Origin: Penicillium oxalicum
Taxonomy: Eukaryota; Ascomycota; Eurotiomycetes; Eurotiales; Aspergillaceae
Assembly: GCF_001723175.1 (NCBI RefSeq)
Contig: NC_064654.1
Coordinates: forward strand, 2,108,001 to 2,172,000
Length of the DNA stretch: 64,000 bases
Direction: 5' to 3'
A program made the position numbers and the translations under genes. Position 1 is the stretch's first letter. The number at the start of each line of letters is the position of its first letter. The notes beneath the pieces were generated by a model. It did no database searches. It had not been told where the DNA came from and saw only the letters and a list, made by a program, of their open reading frames with translations. This document shows, piece after piece, positions 1-12,800 of the stretch.

Positions 1-793
1 GGGTATCGACCATATGGGTATCCCGAAGAGTCCACGATGTCGCGGAGCTCCAGTACATGGCCTTGTAGTACTGCTCAGCGTCCCGAACAACGAATGCATT
101 TTGCGAAGAGCTGTGGAATTCCTCGCCATTGCGAGGGTCGGTCTCAAGGTATGTCAGTCTTTTGGCGAGAAGGTCCTGCAAGATTCTCATCACTTGGGGT
201 TCACAGTCCTCCATTCCACGGATGGCAGCGAGTCCGTATGCCGAGGGGTCCTCTACCCAACGATCCAGACAGCCGTAGCGCTTTCTCGCGGCCTTGCCCG
301 CTTCAGGATCGACACGGTCAAGATACTCGATCACAGCACGGATCGAAGAGCCCATGCTGTACAAATCTAGGCCGTAAAAGCCGGCTCGCTTCTCCGGGGG
401 CTGGGTGCTATTCCAGTCGCGCATCCATTCGATGAACTCTTGCATTTCGCGATTACGCCACATCCAGGTCGGGAATCTCTTGAAAGGTTCGAATCCATTG
501 GCTTTGCCGCCGATCTGTGCTTTGGGTCCGGGTCTCAAACGCACATATCTGTCGATCGCTTCGGCATCAGGCCAGTCCGCTTCTACGGCGACGATCGTAA
601 AGCCATGCTCGGTGATCATCCGCTTTGTGATCTCGGCACGGGCATGATAGAACTCGGATGTGCCATGACTGCCATCTCCTATGAGCATCATCTGCCTGTC
701 TGCAAAGCCATCGAAATGCGAGGCAAATGATGGACTATTAATCTCCGGAAGAGGTTTCACAGCCTTGTTAAATAGTTCCTGTAACTGCGACAT
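1..793 (-). CDS. Erythromycin esterase family protein, 3' end cut off by window edge
   Basis: Continuous minus-strand reading frame from an ATG at 793 to the left edge, so only the N-terminal ~264 residues are seen and the C-terminal half lies outside. The start of the domain reads GDGSHGTSEF (about residues 39-48) followed by VAVEADWPDA (about 70-79). In this family (PF05139) the HG histidine and the glutamate after VAV are catalytic. The residue usually given as Glu before the SHG motif is Asp here. The family hydrolyses the macrolactone of erythromycin in bacteria; fungal members have no established substrate, so drug resistance should not be assumed. An in-frame ATG 16 codons upstream (841) would add a basic, Arg/Ser-rich leader that could target mitochondria. 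No intron is needed. It is divergent from the next gene. Confidence 0.85.
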   Translation of the reverse strand, partial: MSQLQELFNKAVKPLPEINSPSFASHFDGFADRQMMLIGDGSHGTSEFYHARAEITKRMITEHGFTIVAVEADWPDAEAIDRYVRLRPGPKAQIGGKANGFEPFKRFPTWMWRNREMQEFIEWMRDWNSTQPPEKRAGFYGLDLYSMGSSIRAVIEYLDRVDPEAGKAARKRYGCLDRWVEDPSAYGLAAIRGMEDCEPQVMRILQDLLAKRLTYLETDPRNGEEFHSSSQNAFVVRDAEQYYKAMYWSSATSWTLRDTHMVDT

Positions 794-1166
794 GGCCGTG
801 GAAAGATGTCGTGCGAACACAAGCCGCGTATGTGGTGGCATGCGAAAAGCAATACAGGAAAGATGGTCTGTTTCTCTGCGCCCTCTATGGTTTTGACCAT
901 GACTCGCGTCATATGATTCGTGCCGAGAATTTGATATGAGGTCACACTCGTGTAAATGCGCAGTCAGTATTACTTCATAACAATGCGAACGTCGTAAATT
1001 CTATCCGAATGAAGTTTAGAGCTTCAACGGAAGTTGAATAGTTTACTTGAACCCTTCATGCCTCCAGAAAAATCAAGCATTAATGCTTTTTTTATACTTG
1101 TCATTGAATCAAATAAGACCAAGGCAGGTACTTCAACATAAAGTCCACCAGAACAGCCTGTGCAGT
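794..1166. other. Divergent intergenic region
   Basis: Space between the minus-strand esterase-like gene and the plus-strand gene starting at 1167. It should carry both promoters. It contains AT-rich stretches near 960-1140 but no motif I can assign. Confidence 0.5.
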
Positions 1167-2498
1167 ATGGCCCTTCCAATCGGCAGTCCGTCGCCCAGGG
1201 TTGGCCGATTTCAACAAGCAATGGAATCGGTGTACGGCGACTTCAGCGAGATTAGAAACCCCGAGGAATGGTCTCCGCCCCCAGGATCAGGGGGTCATCG
1301 TGGAAGATATCTCTGGACAGACGCATTCGGAGTCGTCAACCTGCTAACCATGCACCGAGAGTACAATCGAGCAGGATATCCCCGTACTCAAGATAATCGA
1401 TATTTGACACTAGCGAGGCGGCTTATCGAAACGGTCCACAAGGTTCTGGGACGAACCCGCGATGGCCGCTCTCCTTTGCCAGGAGCCACAGAGCAAAATC
1501 CTCTGGGGGGCGGACTACGCATTGGAAAGACCGAGGAGAATGGTCCTGATGGCGATGGACAATACCACCACTATCTCACTATGTGGATGTTCGCACTGAA
1601 CCGGATGGCGCTTGCGTCGGGTGATATGCATTACAACCGCCAAGCCATACAGCTAGCTCGAGCTATTCATCCCAAATTCTTCATCGATCGCAAGGCGGCG
1701 CGTCCGCGTATGATCTGGAAGATGTCAGTGGATTTGTCAAGGCCATTGGTCAGCTCGGAAGGTAACCTTGATCCGATCGACGGGTTTGTCATCTTTCGCT
1801 TGCTTCAGGCAACGGCGACAGCGGCAGGCGAGAGCGACACTCTGGAGGAGGAAATTGCGGACTATAGACGCGTGATGGACCGCAAAGGAGAGCATTTCGT
1901 ATCCGATGATCCTCTGGACCTGGGTATGACTCTATGGACGGCCCACTGGTTTTCAGAAACCGAAAACTGGGCCTCCAGCCTCGTCAACAGATGTTTTGAA
2001 CAATTGTGTGAGTCAAAGTATCAGACAACCGACAAAAATGACATGCCAACCGTCCCGCACGTAAGGCAACGCTGACAAAGCCCTGTGCAGATGATCTTGT
2101 CGAGATCAAAAGATATCTCGAACGCAGCATTCGTTTCCGCTTAGCGTTCCGAGAATTTGGAACCTGTTTGGGGCTTCAATGTGAATCTGAACAAACAGGT
2201 AACAAAGAACGATCCGGTGATTTCAAAAGTTGGGCCGATGCGATCATTGTCGCGTGGGATCCTTATATGGAATTGTCAGCGACTGCGGCGCTGACGCCAG
2301 CAGACCTGCGGCCCATTACTCGGGTTATGTACGCCTCGGCTCTGTTGCCTGGTGGTGAGTGCGCTTCTTCCTGAATTATCTCTGAGGTCTTCCGGTTGTG
2401 ACTGCGTCGAGTCCAAGAATTTGGCTGACAAGCTGGTGCGCATAGCTTTTCGTGCTGGGTATTTTGGCCCAGAGTCTAAGCCAAAAGAAGTTTTTTGA
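1167..2498 (+). CDS. Conserved protein of unknown function, three exons
   Basis: Exons 1167-2007, 2091-2354 and 2446-2498 give 385 residues. Intron 1 is GTGAGT...CTGAC...CAG and intron 2 GTGAGT...CTGAC...TAG; both keep frame, and the third exon yields a sensible C-terminus (GAFRAGYFGPESK). The frame is open 40 codons further upstream, but ATG 1167 begins the part that looks conserved (MALPIGSP). The protein has many W/Y/H-containing segments such as RYLWTDAFGVVNLL, GQYHHYLTMWMFALNRM and EGNLDPIDGF. These resemble the repeated helices of (alpha/alpha)6 toroid proteins, which is inference only. It has no signal peptide and no transmembrane segment, so it is probably cytosolic. I cannot name a reaction. 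The splice structure is certain enough that the obvious long ORF alone would miss about 105 residues. Confidence 0.8.
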
Positions 2499-2782
2499 GC
2501 TGTTTGAGTTCAATAATCTTGATCTAAAAGCCCCGCTTTGTCATCTGTAGTCGGTACCTGTTGGGACTCACTTGGCACGTTTCGAGGCGACTCGCATGGT
2601 CCTTGCGTCGAATGCCGCCTGCATTGTATCGTGATCAAGCTGCGAGATTCACGCTCTCGTTGTGGTCCTTCAATTGAACGCAGAAGTCAACATTGATTAT
2701 ATGAGTCATCTTCAAGCTTGAATCCATGAAATGGTAAGTTTTTGGTATGTACAAAGGTGTGCATGCGCTTTCGTTCTCTCGT

Positions 2783-3858
2783 TCACTGTCCCGGGACACC
2801 CACGATTTCCCTCCATGCCGGGAGCTTCCGGGGTAGTATGTAGAGCCCATAAATAGCGCTAAGTGCGATGGTGAGACCAGACCACTAAAAAGAAAGATCG
2901 GGTCAGTCATTGGAGAAAATGAAGCCCCACACAGTCCAGATAAATTGATATGGCGAGAATTTTATCGTAAGAGATGTCGACTTACTTTTTCTAGCCACGT
3001 ATGGAACCAGATGGCAGTCATAAAAAGCATCCACCAACCAAGACCAATCACACCCCAAACCAGTCGGAGCGACGACTTACTTACTAGCCCATCCGTGGTC
3101 TCGCCTCCAACGCCACTGGAGACCGCGGCGTCACTAGTCTTGCGCTCCCGCGACATTTCTCCATTCACTCGAGAAACAGAGGATGCGGAAAACGCTTTTG
3201 CTCCGACGGCCTCGTAAGTGAGAGCGGCGGTTGCCAGTACCAGCATGAAGACATGGCCGCTAATATCGTGACCACCCTTCCACGCTCCGCCCGCGGCTTT
3301 GCAGGCCGCGGCGGAGAACAGGTCCAATTGAGCCGCAGGACTATCATTTGGATCAACCCTGCTCGCTCGATCGATCACTTCTTCGCATTTCCCGCCTGTG
3401 AAGATGAAGCTGCGATCAATTATCGCAGGGCCGAAAAACCATTGTGTCATCAGGTACCATATCGCAGTGGCGATTGCACATCGAAGGCATGCCTGCAACA
3501 TTCGTCGTGTACGAATTTGTTGCTGCGCTGGAGAAGACGAGGATGAGACACGATATGCAGGTTGGGAGAGAATGATCGATGCGAAGGCTAGTGTAGTCCA
3601 CAGCCAGCCGACTTTGACAAAGTAAATATTGAAAATGTTGTTCTTGCGAGCGAAGTAGTTGACAGGGTTCTCGGACAGGTGAAGATCAGCGGCGAGAGAT
3701 GGCGCCAGGGGAGCAGACGGTTGCGGAAGGTGCGAAGACGATTTCCTCGTAGTGTGGGCAACTGGTGATATGACGGAGAACAGCGATCCCAACAGTAATG
3801 TCGCCGGGTATATCAAAAGTGCTGCCGGTGAAGGCGCAGGATGAGTTGATGCGGCCAT
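2783..3858 (-). CDS. scs3: FIT family ER lipid-droplet protein (Scs3/FIT2-like)
   Basis: Two exons, 2986-3858 and 2783-2884, encode 324 residues; the 101-nt intron has GTAAGT and TTTTTAG ends and leaves the frame intact. The protein is polytopic, with hydrophobic stretches near residues 15-35, 80-105, 125-150, 200-225, 265-290 and in exon 2. It carries family hallmarks: FGPAIIDR, TGGKCEEV, and the HDISGHVFML segment with its conserved histidines. FIT proteins sit in the ER membrane and act as acyl-CoA diphosphatases in lipid-droplet budding and phospholipid homeostasis; yeast Scs3 is linked to inositol metabolism. The ATG at 3858 is chosen because the upstream in-frame codons offer only a TTG. 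The neighbour on the left is convergent, about 285 bp away. Confidence 0.9.
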
Positions 3859-5628
3859 GACTGACAAAAGAAAGAGCCCGATGGAGGGGTGCTTGTGAGT
3901 GTAGATCGAATGTGCCGATCGCTTTCAACCAATTCTCAGTGTGAAAGCGAAGGTCATAAGCACATCTCGTGCACGGTACGGTTAAGAGGAGGATGGTCGT
4001 TAATGAACAAAGTTATCTTTCCCACTTCTGAACTGTTGATGACATCAACTTCGCCGGCCGAGGCATCCAAATATACTGCCTGAAAAGTATGGCAACAATG
4101 CTCAAAGTACAGGCGAATTTCGGGTGCCAAGTCCTCAAAGCTTCAAAACATGGCACATGGCCTGCCTAACTGGAATGAGCTGGAATCAATTGGCTTCCTC
4201 CCCTCGAAGAGGTCTCATAATCTTTGAATTCCTCAAGTGAAAAACTTACTCGTCGTTGTCGCTCAACGAGGCTTTTCAGGCCAACACACTCCCTCTACTT
4301 GAGAAGTACAAAATGTCAATGTTTTGGTACACATCTCCATCTCACCTAGCCCCTCCACTGTTGGAGTCTACGTAGAATTCTCTCGGTTGGAGATATATCA
4401 GTGGTGTAACAGACGGGAGTCCAGGCAGTAATATTCATGAAATTAGAATGGCCTCGATTTGATCCTAATTTGATATGGAGATGACCACGCACTTCCAGAC
4501 CCTCAATTAGGTCGGTGGAAGTGCGTCACCGATGCGCAATGTCCACTTTCTTCGAGTCCAAGCCACTGATGTACATGGACGCAGGTGCCCACACGAGCCG
4601 TCGTAGGCTCGCCCAAGCCTATCGGGCCTTTGAAGTCATTTCTGGTGCCTGCCTTTATTTCTCCAGCCAGCATCCACGTCGCCGCATAGCATGCTATAAA
4701 CTTGACATGTTCGATATTGCCAGCTCTCCCAGAATCGATGACTGAATGAAGCTTTGCCAGGTACAAAGAGCCTCTTGGCCGACATGATTGGAATTGTTGA
4801 CGCTGGTAGGATTACTTTGCCGACACTCGCTCATGGTCGGCATCGACCACGGGCATCGATTTCAGATGCGACAATTCAATCCTTCGCTCCAATCTGGTTG
4901 AATGATCCAGGTCCAAGATGTGATTTTTCAAAGAATAGCTGCGCATGCGCTGGTGGACACACGCTACGTCTGGACCAATCTAATGCTCTCCCGACATGTG
5001 GTTCTCATTGCGTCTGCGGATGAATTGCTACTCTCCTGGCCAACTACCATCTCGGGCGCCAGGATCAATCTTCAGTGGTTGTGAGAAGACAGGGACCCTT
5101 GCTCACTGCGTATTTTGTCGAAAAAAAAGGCCATCATGGTTTCACAAGTCAAACAGGAGGAACATTGAGCAGGACCTGTTGGTCGGCTCCCAAGAACGGG
5201 GTTGAAGGTCACTTGGATGCATGGCCCGCCAGTAAGCACGTCTGGATGGACTCCGGGCTAAACATCTTTCAAAGTCTCAAGCCACGGAATGATCCTAGGA
5301 GACGCTGCGGTGTGGTATTTCTCAGACTTGTGAACAGAACCCTTGCATAGACCTGTGAGACAAAAAGTGCTGACTGGCAAGGTGTTCATAATGATGCTGC
5401 ATGCGAAATGGAAGATGGATCGATCGGTTGCGTAGTATTGGGTTCGATCTCTCAATCGCCTTGGATGAGGGTATGTACCAATACTATTTCAAGCGCTAGA
5501 CCCGGCAGCAACGTGATTTGAATGTGAAACAAAGTGAGCCTATCGATATATCATCTTTGATCGCGCATGATGATCTTTCAAGGGGATCATCCCTTGCATG
5601 TCTCTTTGGAAGACGCAGGTCGATTAGG
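3859..5628. other. Gene-free stretch, 1.8 kb
   Basis: Only short ORFs without codon bias or recognisable motifs on either strand. The part next to 3858 should hold the scs3 promoter. I see no transposon ends, no long repeat and no RNA gene. Confidence 0.5.
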
Positions 5629-7110
5629 TCATGCGACATCAGTGTCCGAACGGTGAACATTGCTTGCTCCGACGGTCGTAGAGGGATCAGGGGCGGCTGT
5701 GACAAGTGTTTCTGGCATCTCCCTCGAGGCGTACAGTGTCGGCAGCTGGGTATCGGAGAAATTACATGGCAACTCAGCGATGATCGGTAAGGCCTTTCTC
5801 GGGATCTTCGTGGTTGCCAAGGGCCGCTCAGTCAACCGGGGGGCTTGGTCTACGGTAGGAACCGCTGTGAATTTTGTAGCAGCGGCAAGGTCTTGCTTGT
5901 CTACAGGAAGCTCTGCTGCAAAGCTTGTCACTTCGAGATCCACTGGCATCTCAGCAATTCCTGACAGGATTGGCTGTTGCTTCGGGGAAGCTTGTGGCAT
6001 CTCTGAAAAAGTGGATTGTTTTGGCTCTGAAGAAAGCTCTACCAGGGAGCCAGCCAGTTCGGAGGACTCGGTGGGCATTTCAGGAGTGTGCTGTAGAGCT
6101 GGCTGTTCTACCTGCTGCATCGGCCGACTTGGGGGTATCTTGAGTTTGGTTAAGTGACGGTACACTTGGTCGAGTCGGCATTGATAACGAATCAAGCGAG
6201 TTTGTCTTTCGTCTGCACGCTCGCGATTTCGGAGCTTCCATTGTTTCCGGTTGGCAGAGCTGATTTTGCCTTTGCCTTTGCGCTTCGCCATGTCCTGTCT
6301 GCAGAGTTCCAAGACTTCAGATAGCTCTTGTGCTGAGTCCACGGCATCGGTGATGGTGGAATGAATCCAGTTATGTTCAACCTCGCTTAGTAACATCGAT
6401 TTCGTATCTCGCAGTTGTCTTGTGTGTTGGGCCTGGGAAAGGACGTGGTCTGTGTACCTGAGCAATCCTCTCACTTGTTCGTCTGGTCGACGCTTTTCGA
6501 CCGAGAGATCTACAGATAGCGGCGAGAATGCTCTTGCGTCGATACCAGTCTCGATTGGAGACTGCCAGGAGGAGACGGAGGGAGCGGACATGGAAGACAC
6601 GGTAGATGGTTCTGCCAGCGGTGACGATGTGGACGAGGTCGTTCGTCGCGGTTGAGGAGGTATCGGGACACCTGATGAAGCTTTACATTCAGATGGCCGT
6701 TTATCGTGTGTGATTGCTGATACTGGCGTACTATCTGCCTCTAAGGCAATTACTGATCGCGAAAGCTGCTGGCTCGGGGCATTGCTCAGTTCTGGTGATG
6801 GTTTGGGCGTAATTTCTTCGTGCTTGTTCGCGGCGCTCAGTGTCTTCTGTTCCTTCGTTCCTGTGAGGGCCAAAAGGTTCTCCTTCTGAACGTCGAGAAC
6901 TGCCTTGGACCTTCTCCACGAATCTGTCGACTTGTGCCAGGTCTCTACGGTGGCTTGGTGACATCGGTCCTTGGAATCGAACCATGAGGACACCGACCGA
7001 CGCCAGAGTCTTGATGTTGATTGCTGTAATTTTGCAGTCGAGTGCTGCAAGCTACCAGGGGAGCTCTTCCATGGCGCCTTCGTCTGGCTCAAGGACCCTG
7101 GTGATGCCAT
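5629..7110 (-). CDS. Uncharacterised low-complexity protein with Pro-Glu repeat tail
   Basis: Intronless 493-residue ORF starting at ATG 7110. Residues 1-215 are Ser/Thr/Pro/Gln-rich. Residues ~215-345 are more ordered and highly charged, with a DTKSMLLSEVEHNW helix-like segment, a basic KRKGKGK stretch, and an Arg/Glu-rich helix ending in YRHLTKLKIP. The C-terminal 140 residues contain a loose repeat around PEMP/SEMP/AEMP/AELP/REMP. There is no signal peptide or transmembrane segment. The basic patch and low complexity would suit a nuclear or chromatin-associated protein, but that is only inference. I do not recognise a family. An additional upstream exon cannot be excluded. Confidence 0.65.
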   Translation of the reverse strand: MASPGSLSQTKAPWKSSPGSLQHSTAKLQQSTSRLWRRSVSSWFDSKDRCHQATVETWHKSTDSWRRSKAVLDVQKENLLALTGTKEQKTLSAANKHEEITPKPSPELSNAPSQQLSRSVIALEADSTPVSAITHDKRPSECKASSGVPIPPQPRRTTSSTSSPLAEPSTVSSMSAPSVSSWQSPIETGIDARAFSPLSVDLSVEKRRPDEQVRGLLRYTDHVLSQAQHTRQLRDTKSMLLSEVEHNWIHSTITDAVDSAQELSEVLELCRQDMAKRKGKGKISSANRKQWKLRNRERADERQTRLIRYQCRLDQVYRHLTKLKIPPSRPMQQVEQPALQHTPEMPTESSELAGSLVELSSEPKQSTFSEMPQASPKQQPILSGIAEMPVDLEVTSFAAELPVDKQDLAAATKFTAVPTVDQAPRLTERPLATTKIPRKALPIIAELPCNFSDTQLPTLYASREMPETLVTAAPDPSTTVGASNVHRSDTDVA

Positions 7111-9826
7111 CCCGTCCGAATGGTCGATATTCGCCAGTCGGTTGCCCGTAGTGTCTCGATCGAAGGTCGTGTGCTATACGCAGAGGCTGGAAGTCGGCCG
7201 GTTGATTTCCATCTGCACTCAAGGTGCGCTGGATAACGGGACACGGACCCTTCTAACTGAAGGCCTTTGGGGCCAAGCACCAACACACGAGTGTATCAGA
7301 GTACGAGTATGAACTCAGTCTCAATGCGAAGCTTCCCTGCATCCTGTGAGGCTAGCCTTAATTGGGACATCATTCGAGCGGGGTGTTTCATGGGATGTTT
7401 TGGTGCGTTGCGCCCGACTGAAACTGGATAACATGCTCCAGCACCGACGATAGATCCAGTCATGCGGGTTCACCGAGTGGTGATCACCCACCACCGCTTT
7501 CCTATTGCCCCAATGGCTCTAGTGCTGATGCAATGTCAGCATTGACTGTTCGTTTCTCCTCCCTCGCCCAACCGTCCTGAGATGTGGACCACCAGCCACC
7601 CCCGACTCCAGGCCGACGCTTCACCAACTGGAATAGGCCACCAACATTCGCAACTTTTGGGGCCGGCCATGAGTCAGTCCATGGCAGGGATGGTCGGGCT
7701 TGAGCGTCCAACAAACACCAAATCCGCCGGTTCTTGGCCCAGTCTGGTTCTATCCTCAATTCAAATCCATCGCTGTGTCGTTGGCCGTCAATGGTTGACA
7801 TCGCCTGTCGCTGTGGGCATTTTAAAGAATCAAGACGCCCTCGGCCAAGGGACCGTTTCCATCAGGGGAGGTGCTGGTAGGGATTGGGCTGAGACACGAT
7901 GGAGCGGCCATTATCATCACAATTAGCAACTTTGGGCAGGATAAACACACAAGGTCTTGCTCTGGTAGCCTAGTAATCTGCCTAATACATGAGACGATGC
8001 TCCATACCTAACCGTGTCTCTTCCGATCGTAACTACTGTACTGTACGGGCGAGGTCTGTCACCACAGGTCATTTCCAGTAAACAGCCTTAATCTGGCTAG
8101 TGGACCAGAGAGGTGTCTCGGGTGAAAATCTGCGACAAATGTCTGTAATACCTTTGATGTCCTGTCACAATGATGATGCGAACCGTGACCGGTAGCGGCG
8201 ATCCTGCAATTTGGATGCATATTGGATTTTCAGTCATGATCTCCAGAGTTGCTGCCTCTGCCATAGCGATCTCAACGATCAAATTGGTCCGGATCCTGCA
8301 CCGACGAGTCGTGCCGCGATGTCTATGCCTCATGTCAGAGTCTAGGCGGTCTGTTCTATGCAATGGCTGACAGACCAAGAGCAATGACAAAGGCCTGTCG
8401 ACTCACGGTCGCTCCACATTTGGAGACACGAACAATCTCCACCAAGCCAGCCATAACCCCCCGATCTCGTCATCGAGCGGCATTAGACATGAATCTTTCC
8501 ACCACAAGACTTCTCGGTCGATATGCAAGGGTGAGTGTAAAAGAACTCTATTTACCGGCTCTCTGGAAGATTCTCAATGGGAGTTCTTAGGCGGATTCCC
8601 CATTTTTCAGTTGACCGAGTACTAGATCAAATCACAGTCTATGACCATGTTGTTCGGTAGATTCGTGGACGGCTTTCAGATGTCGAACTCTTCTCTCAGG
8701 TACCAGAAGGAAATTCTTGTTAGGCGTTGACAAGCGATAGAGATCTCTTTTGCGAATGCACCAACTTGACCCCAAGGCACGGTCCGTAATTGTACCTACT
8801 TGAAGGGGTAGCTCATGTGTGTATGAATGTAATGCACGCGAGTGGAGATGCCATGTAAGCAGGACACGACGTTCCAGACGTCCCAATGGTTCTGTGCAGA
8901 ATTACTACTGTACCGCATCATCCCTTTTGACGTCGTCTCTCGCTCGCTTCTTTCACACTAGCGTCCTCGAATAGGCCAGCAAAACATCGGCAGTGCAATT
9001 GAACCATCATGACGCGATCAAGTCGGTTTCACAGCTACCGTCAACCGCCAGACTGAGGCTTTTCCTCGGGCCCAATGAGAGAACGTCACCACGATTCGAC
9101 TCGCAGCTTTTGGTTTCCCAACGGTCTGACGACGAGCTCCTTGACATGCGCCCGGTCCTTGTTGGGCGTTGATCTTTGACACGCTTGTCAGACATCTTTT
9201 CCTTGGCGCACAAATCCAACCGCTGAAATGGCAGGACGCCCAGGCCGTTTGAGTTGACAAGATCAACGGTGATGATACCAAGGGATCTGTCACTCGCAGT
9301 GTATGGGATACGGATCGCATGGTGACCGATCAAATTAAGGTTATCGGTGCACATCTTGAATCCTCTTCCGTGTCAAGCTCACTGTGACCAGAACAAAGAG
9401 CTCATCAGCCACCGAAGTTTAACTGTCATGGTTATGTCTTGGGACTTTGGGGGTGCACGTCAGACTTCCAGAGCCTGAGGATCCGACCGTCATGCAATGC
9501 ACCCTTGTCTCCATCGAGTGCATTCTCCATCTTCATACACAAATGAAAACAAGGCGATCAGTATCTAGCCCATCAATAGAACGCGGTCCAAGTCGGGTCA
9601 AAGGGTGTGAGGGACTTAATTTGCACCCACGTCTGAGCGACTTTTCTGTGCGCACTGCCCGCAGCGTTCACTTGATCTGCCTGGCTGTTTTCCACCGGCC
9701 TTGCCTGCTCTTTCGTTTCTCGCCAGTAGCTTCGTACTTTGTAAAATTGTCCCTTCTTCAAATCCTTCTGCCGTTAAGAAAATGGCCATCTGCTCTTGAC
9801 CTGGAGCTATTATCGATCACCGACTG
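7111..9826. other. Gene-free stretch, 2.7 kb
   Basis: No ORF with coding character. Short frames at 7502-7926 and 9007-9354 overlap on opposite strands and show no family motif. The right end, with CT-rich tracts near 9700-9780, is the probable promoter and 5' UTR of the ABC transporter. Confidence 0.5.
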
Positions 9827-12800
9827 ATGATGCCCGCCCTATTTGACCAGTCTCTACGATGCCCGGTAGTCGATGGTGACTGGTTGGGCCCAGTCATTGC
9901 AAGGACTTTCGAAAATGGCGCCAATTTCACTCTAGTATTCGAGGAAACTATATTCACTCTTCTCCCGGTCCTGGTCTTGAGTATTGTGGGGGCATTTCGG
10001 ATTCTGCACATTGCGCAAGCCTCGGATAGAGTCAATCGATCATGGCTGTACACAGCGAAGGCGGTTGAGTGTTCCCTACTTGCCTCAATCGATACCAATC
10101 GTTGAAAATAGGACGCAAGCTTACTCGGACATAGACGGCCTGGGCGATCTATATAGCCTTCGACTTGATCCTTCTCATTCTATGGAACAAGCCCTCGACC
10201 CCACGCACGAAGATGACGTTGCCGACAGCCTTTATAAAATTGGCGGTCTCGTTATGGATGCCATACTGGTCTCATCTGGAACATACTCGGTCCGTACAAC
10301 CATCAAGTATCATATGCCTTTACATGAGCACGACCCTCTTGCTCGATATTTTCCGGTTACGGACATTATCTCTCCTTCCAGACAATCGGTTGGTTGCGAC
10401 TTTTTTCTTTATCGAATGTCTGATCAAGGCATCGACCTTGATCCTGGAGTCTACGGGGAAACGATCATTCCTGAGACCACCGGACCATAGAATTTCACCG
10501 GAATCCACGGCGAATGTTTTCAATCGCTATGTGTTTTGGTGGATCAATAAGGTAATCTGGACAGGTTCCAAGAATTCTCTTACGATTGATAGTCTACCCG
10601 TTCTTGACGATGCCATTGGGGCTGCATCTATCTCGGATAAGCTGTTGAGATCATGGGTCAAATGTGAGACCAAAGAGAATCCACGAAAGTTGGACGAGGC
10701 TGACCGCATCAAATAGTCGATCCCTATCAGCCTAACGCTCTCCTTTGGGCCTTTTCCGCGCAGTACAAATGGAAATTCGTTGGAGGAGCCCTGATCAGGC
10801 TCCTTGTTGCCGGGCTGACCCTCGCTCAGGTCATAATCATTCAGCAGCTCCTCGTTTTCATTGAGGAATACGAGCATGCGAATGCGACGAATCAAGACTT
10901 TATATTTGTCGGGACCTATGCAGCGGTTTATGCTGGCCTCGCTGTGAGTTTTGGCACTGAGGGAAGCCGCAAGGAACCTTGTCAGTATAGCCTGCTGATG
11001 TCCTGGAGTAGGTATCTTTCACTGCCTATCAACATCAGACTTGTCGTTTCGCCACCATGGCTAGGGGGTGTCTAGTGTCGCTGACCTCAAGCAAGACCCT
11101 CCGTTGTAAACAAACTCTTGTGCACGATACAAAGACGGTCTCTGGGATCCACAGCGATATTGAGCGTGCATGTGATGTATTTAAACACGTTCATGATTTT
11201 GCCTTCAGTTTGATAGAGGCGGCCTTGGCTTTGTGGCTCTTGACCCGACTGCTCGGTTTAGCAACTGTCGCGTCTGTCTTTGTTTTCGCAGGTGGGTACC
11301 CATTCATTGGTTGTTATTTTCACCTGGGGATAGGATTTGCAATAACATGGAATCCTAGTTTGTCTGATTTCTGCAAGCATACTGGCGTATGCGTCGGGTC
11401 GTGCACAGTACAGATGGCTCAGTGCCGTGGAAGCCCGCCTTATGGCGACCTCTAGAATTCTCCGAGACGTGAGAATCGTCAAAATGACCGGTCTCCTGAG
11501 GCCAGTGGTTGCTGACCTCCAAGATTTGAGGCTCACAGAAACAGAGGCGTCCTTCTCATTTAGGGTGTATACAGTCATTCTTCTCACATTCTGTGAGTTC
11601 CAGCTTGATGCAACCCGAAAATTCCCGTTCTAACTTCAACTCTTAGCATATATTTCCACGGCAATCGCTCCTGTTTTCGGTTTCGGCATGTACACTATCC
11701 TCGCCAAAACCCGAGACTCGGGCACATTGAGGAGCAGTACAGCCTTTTCCGCATTGACCTTGTACTTTATCCTCGACCAGCGCTTGATTACACTTATTGA
11801 TGGACCAGAAAAGATGAAACTTACCATCCAATGCTTTCAGCGTGTTCAAAAGCATCTATCGGCCTCCGAGAGTACCGACAACCGTGATATTGTGAGCGCC
11901 AAATACTCTACCTTTGAGAACACCGACCCAAACGATGGGCATATCCAACCGAAGTCTTATTGCGCCATCACCAATAGTCTGTCTGCGGCTTGGTCTCTGG
12001 ATTCCGAGCCCGTCTTGAAGTGTGTGACACTCGAAATAATGACAGGGGTTACTACGATGCTTGTGGGTCCCCCTGGCTGCGGAAAGTCCACGATGCTGAA
12101 AACACTACTTGGCGAAGTGCCCTTCATTTCAGGAAGAGTGTCGACTACCTTCAAAGATGCTGCTTATTGTAGTCAAATTCCGTGGATTTGTCACGGGACT
12201 ATTCGGCAAAACATTGTTGTTGGCTCGCCATGGGATCAAGATTGGTACAGCACTGTTGTCCGAGCATGTTGTCTCCAGGCAGACTTTGATCAATTTGCCA
12301 AAGGTGATCAGACCTCCCTTGATTCTATCCCGGCACAACTGAATGAAAGCCAAAAAAAGCGTGTGGTATGGTTTGAGTGTTCTCCGATCATAAACAGCCT
12401 TCGTTTTTACTAAAAAAAACCACAGGGACTAGCGCGTGCACTCTTTGCACGAAAGTCTGTTTATATTTTCGACGACATACTTCAGGGTCTCGGCGAGACA
12501 ACTGAGAGGGAGATTCTCGACCAAGTTTTCTCATCGGATGGAATTCTTAGAAAAGCCGGCCGAACAGTGATCATGGCAACCACGTCAGGTTTGAACAGCA
12601 CGTTCTGATTCCATATGACATCTCTAACACGATCATAGCACATCATCTTCTATACGCTGACACTTTCATCTCTCTGAATGAAAACGGACACATGATCCAG
12701 CAGGGCTCATACGATGCACCAGCAATCAGACATTCTTTTAATGGCCCTGGCACGAATCATGAACATCACGGCTCCACCTCGCTAATGCCTGGCACATTGG

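Noticed and set aside
9007..9354. 115-residue minus-strand ORF
   Set aside because: No motif, no codon bias, overlapped by another frame on the same strand, isolated in a gene-free region.
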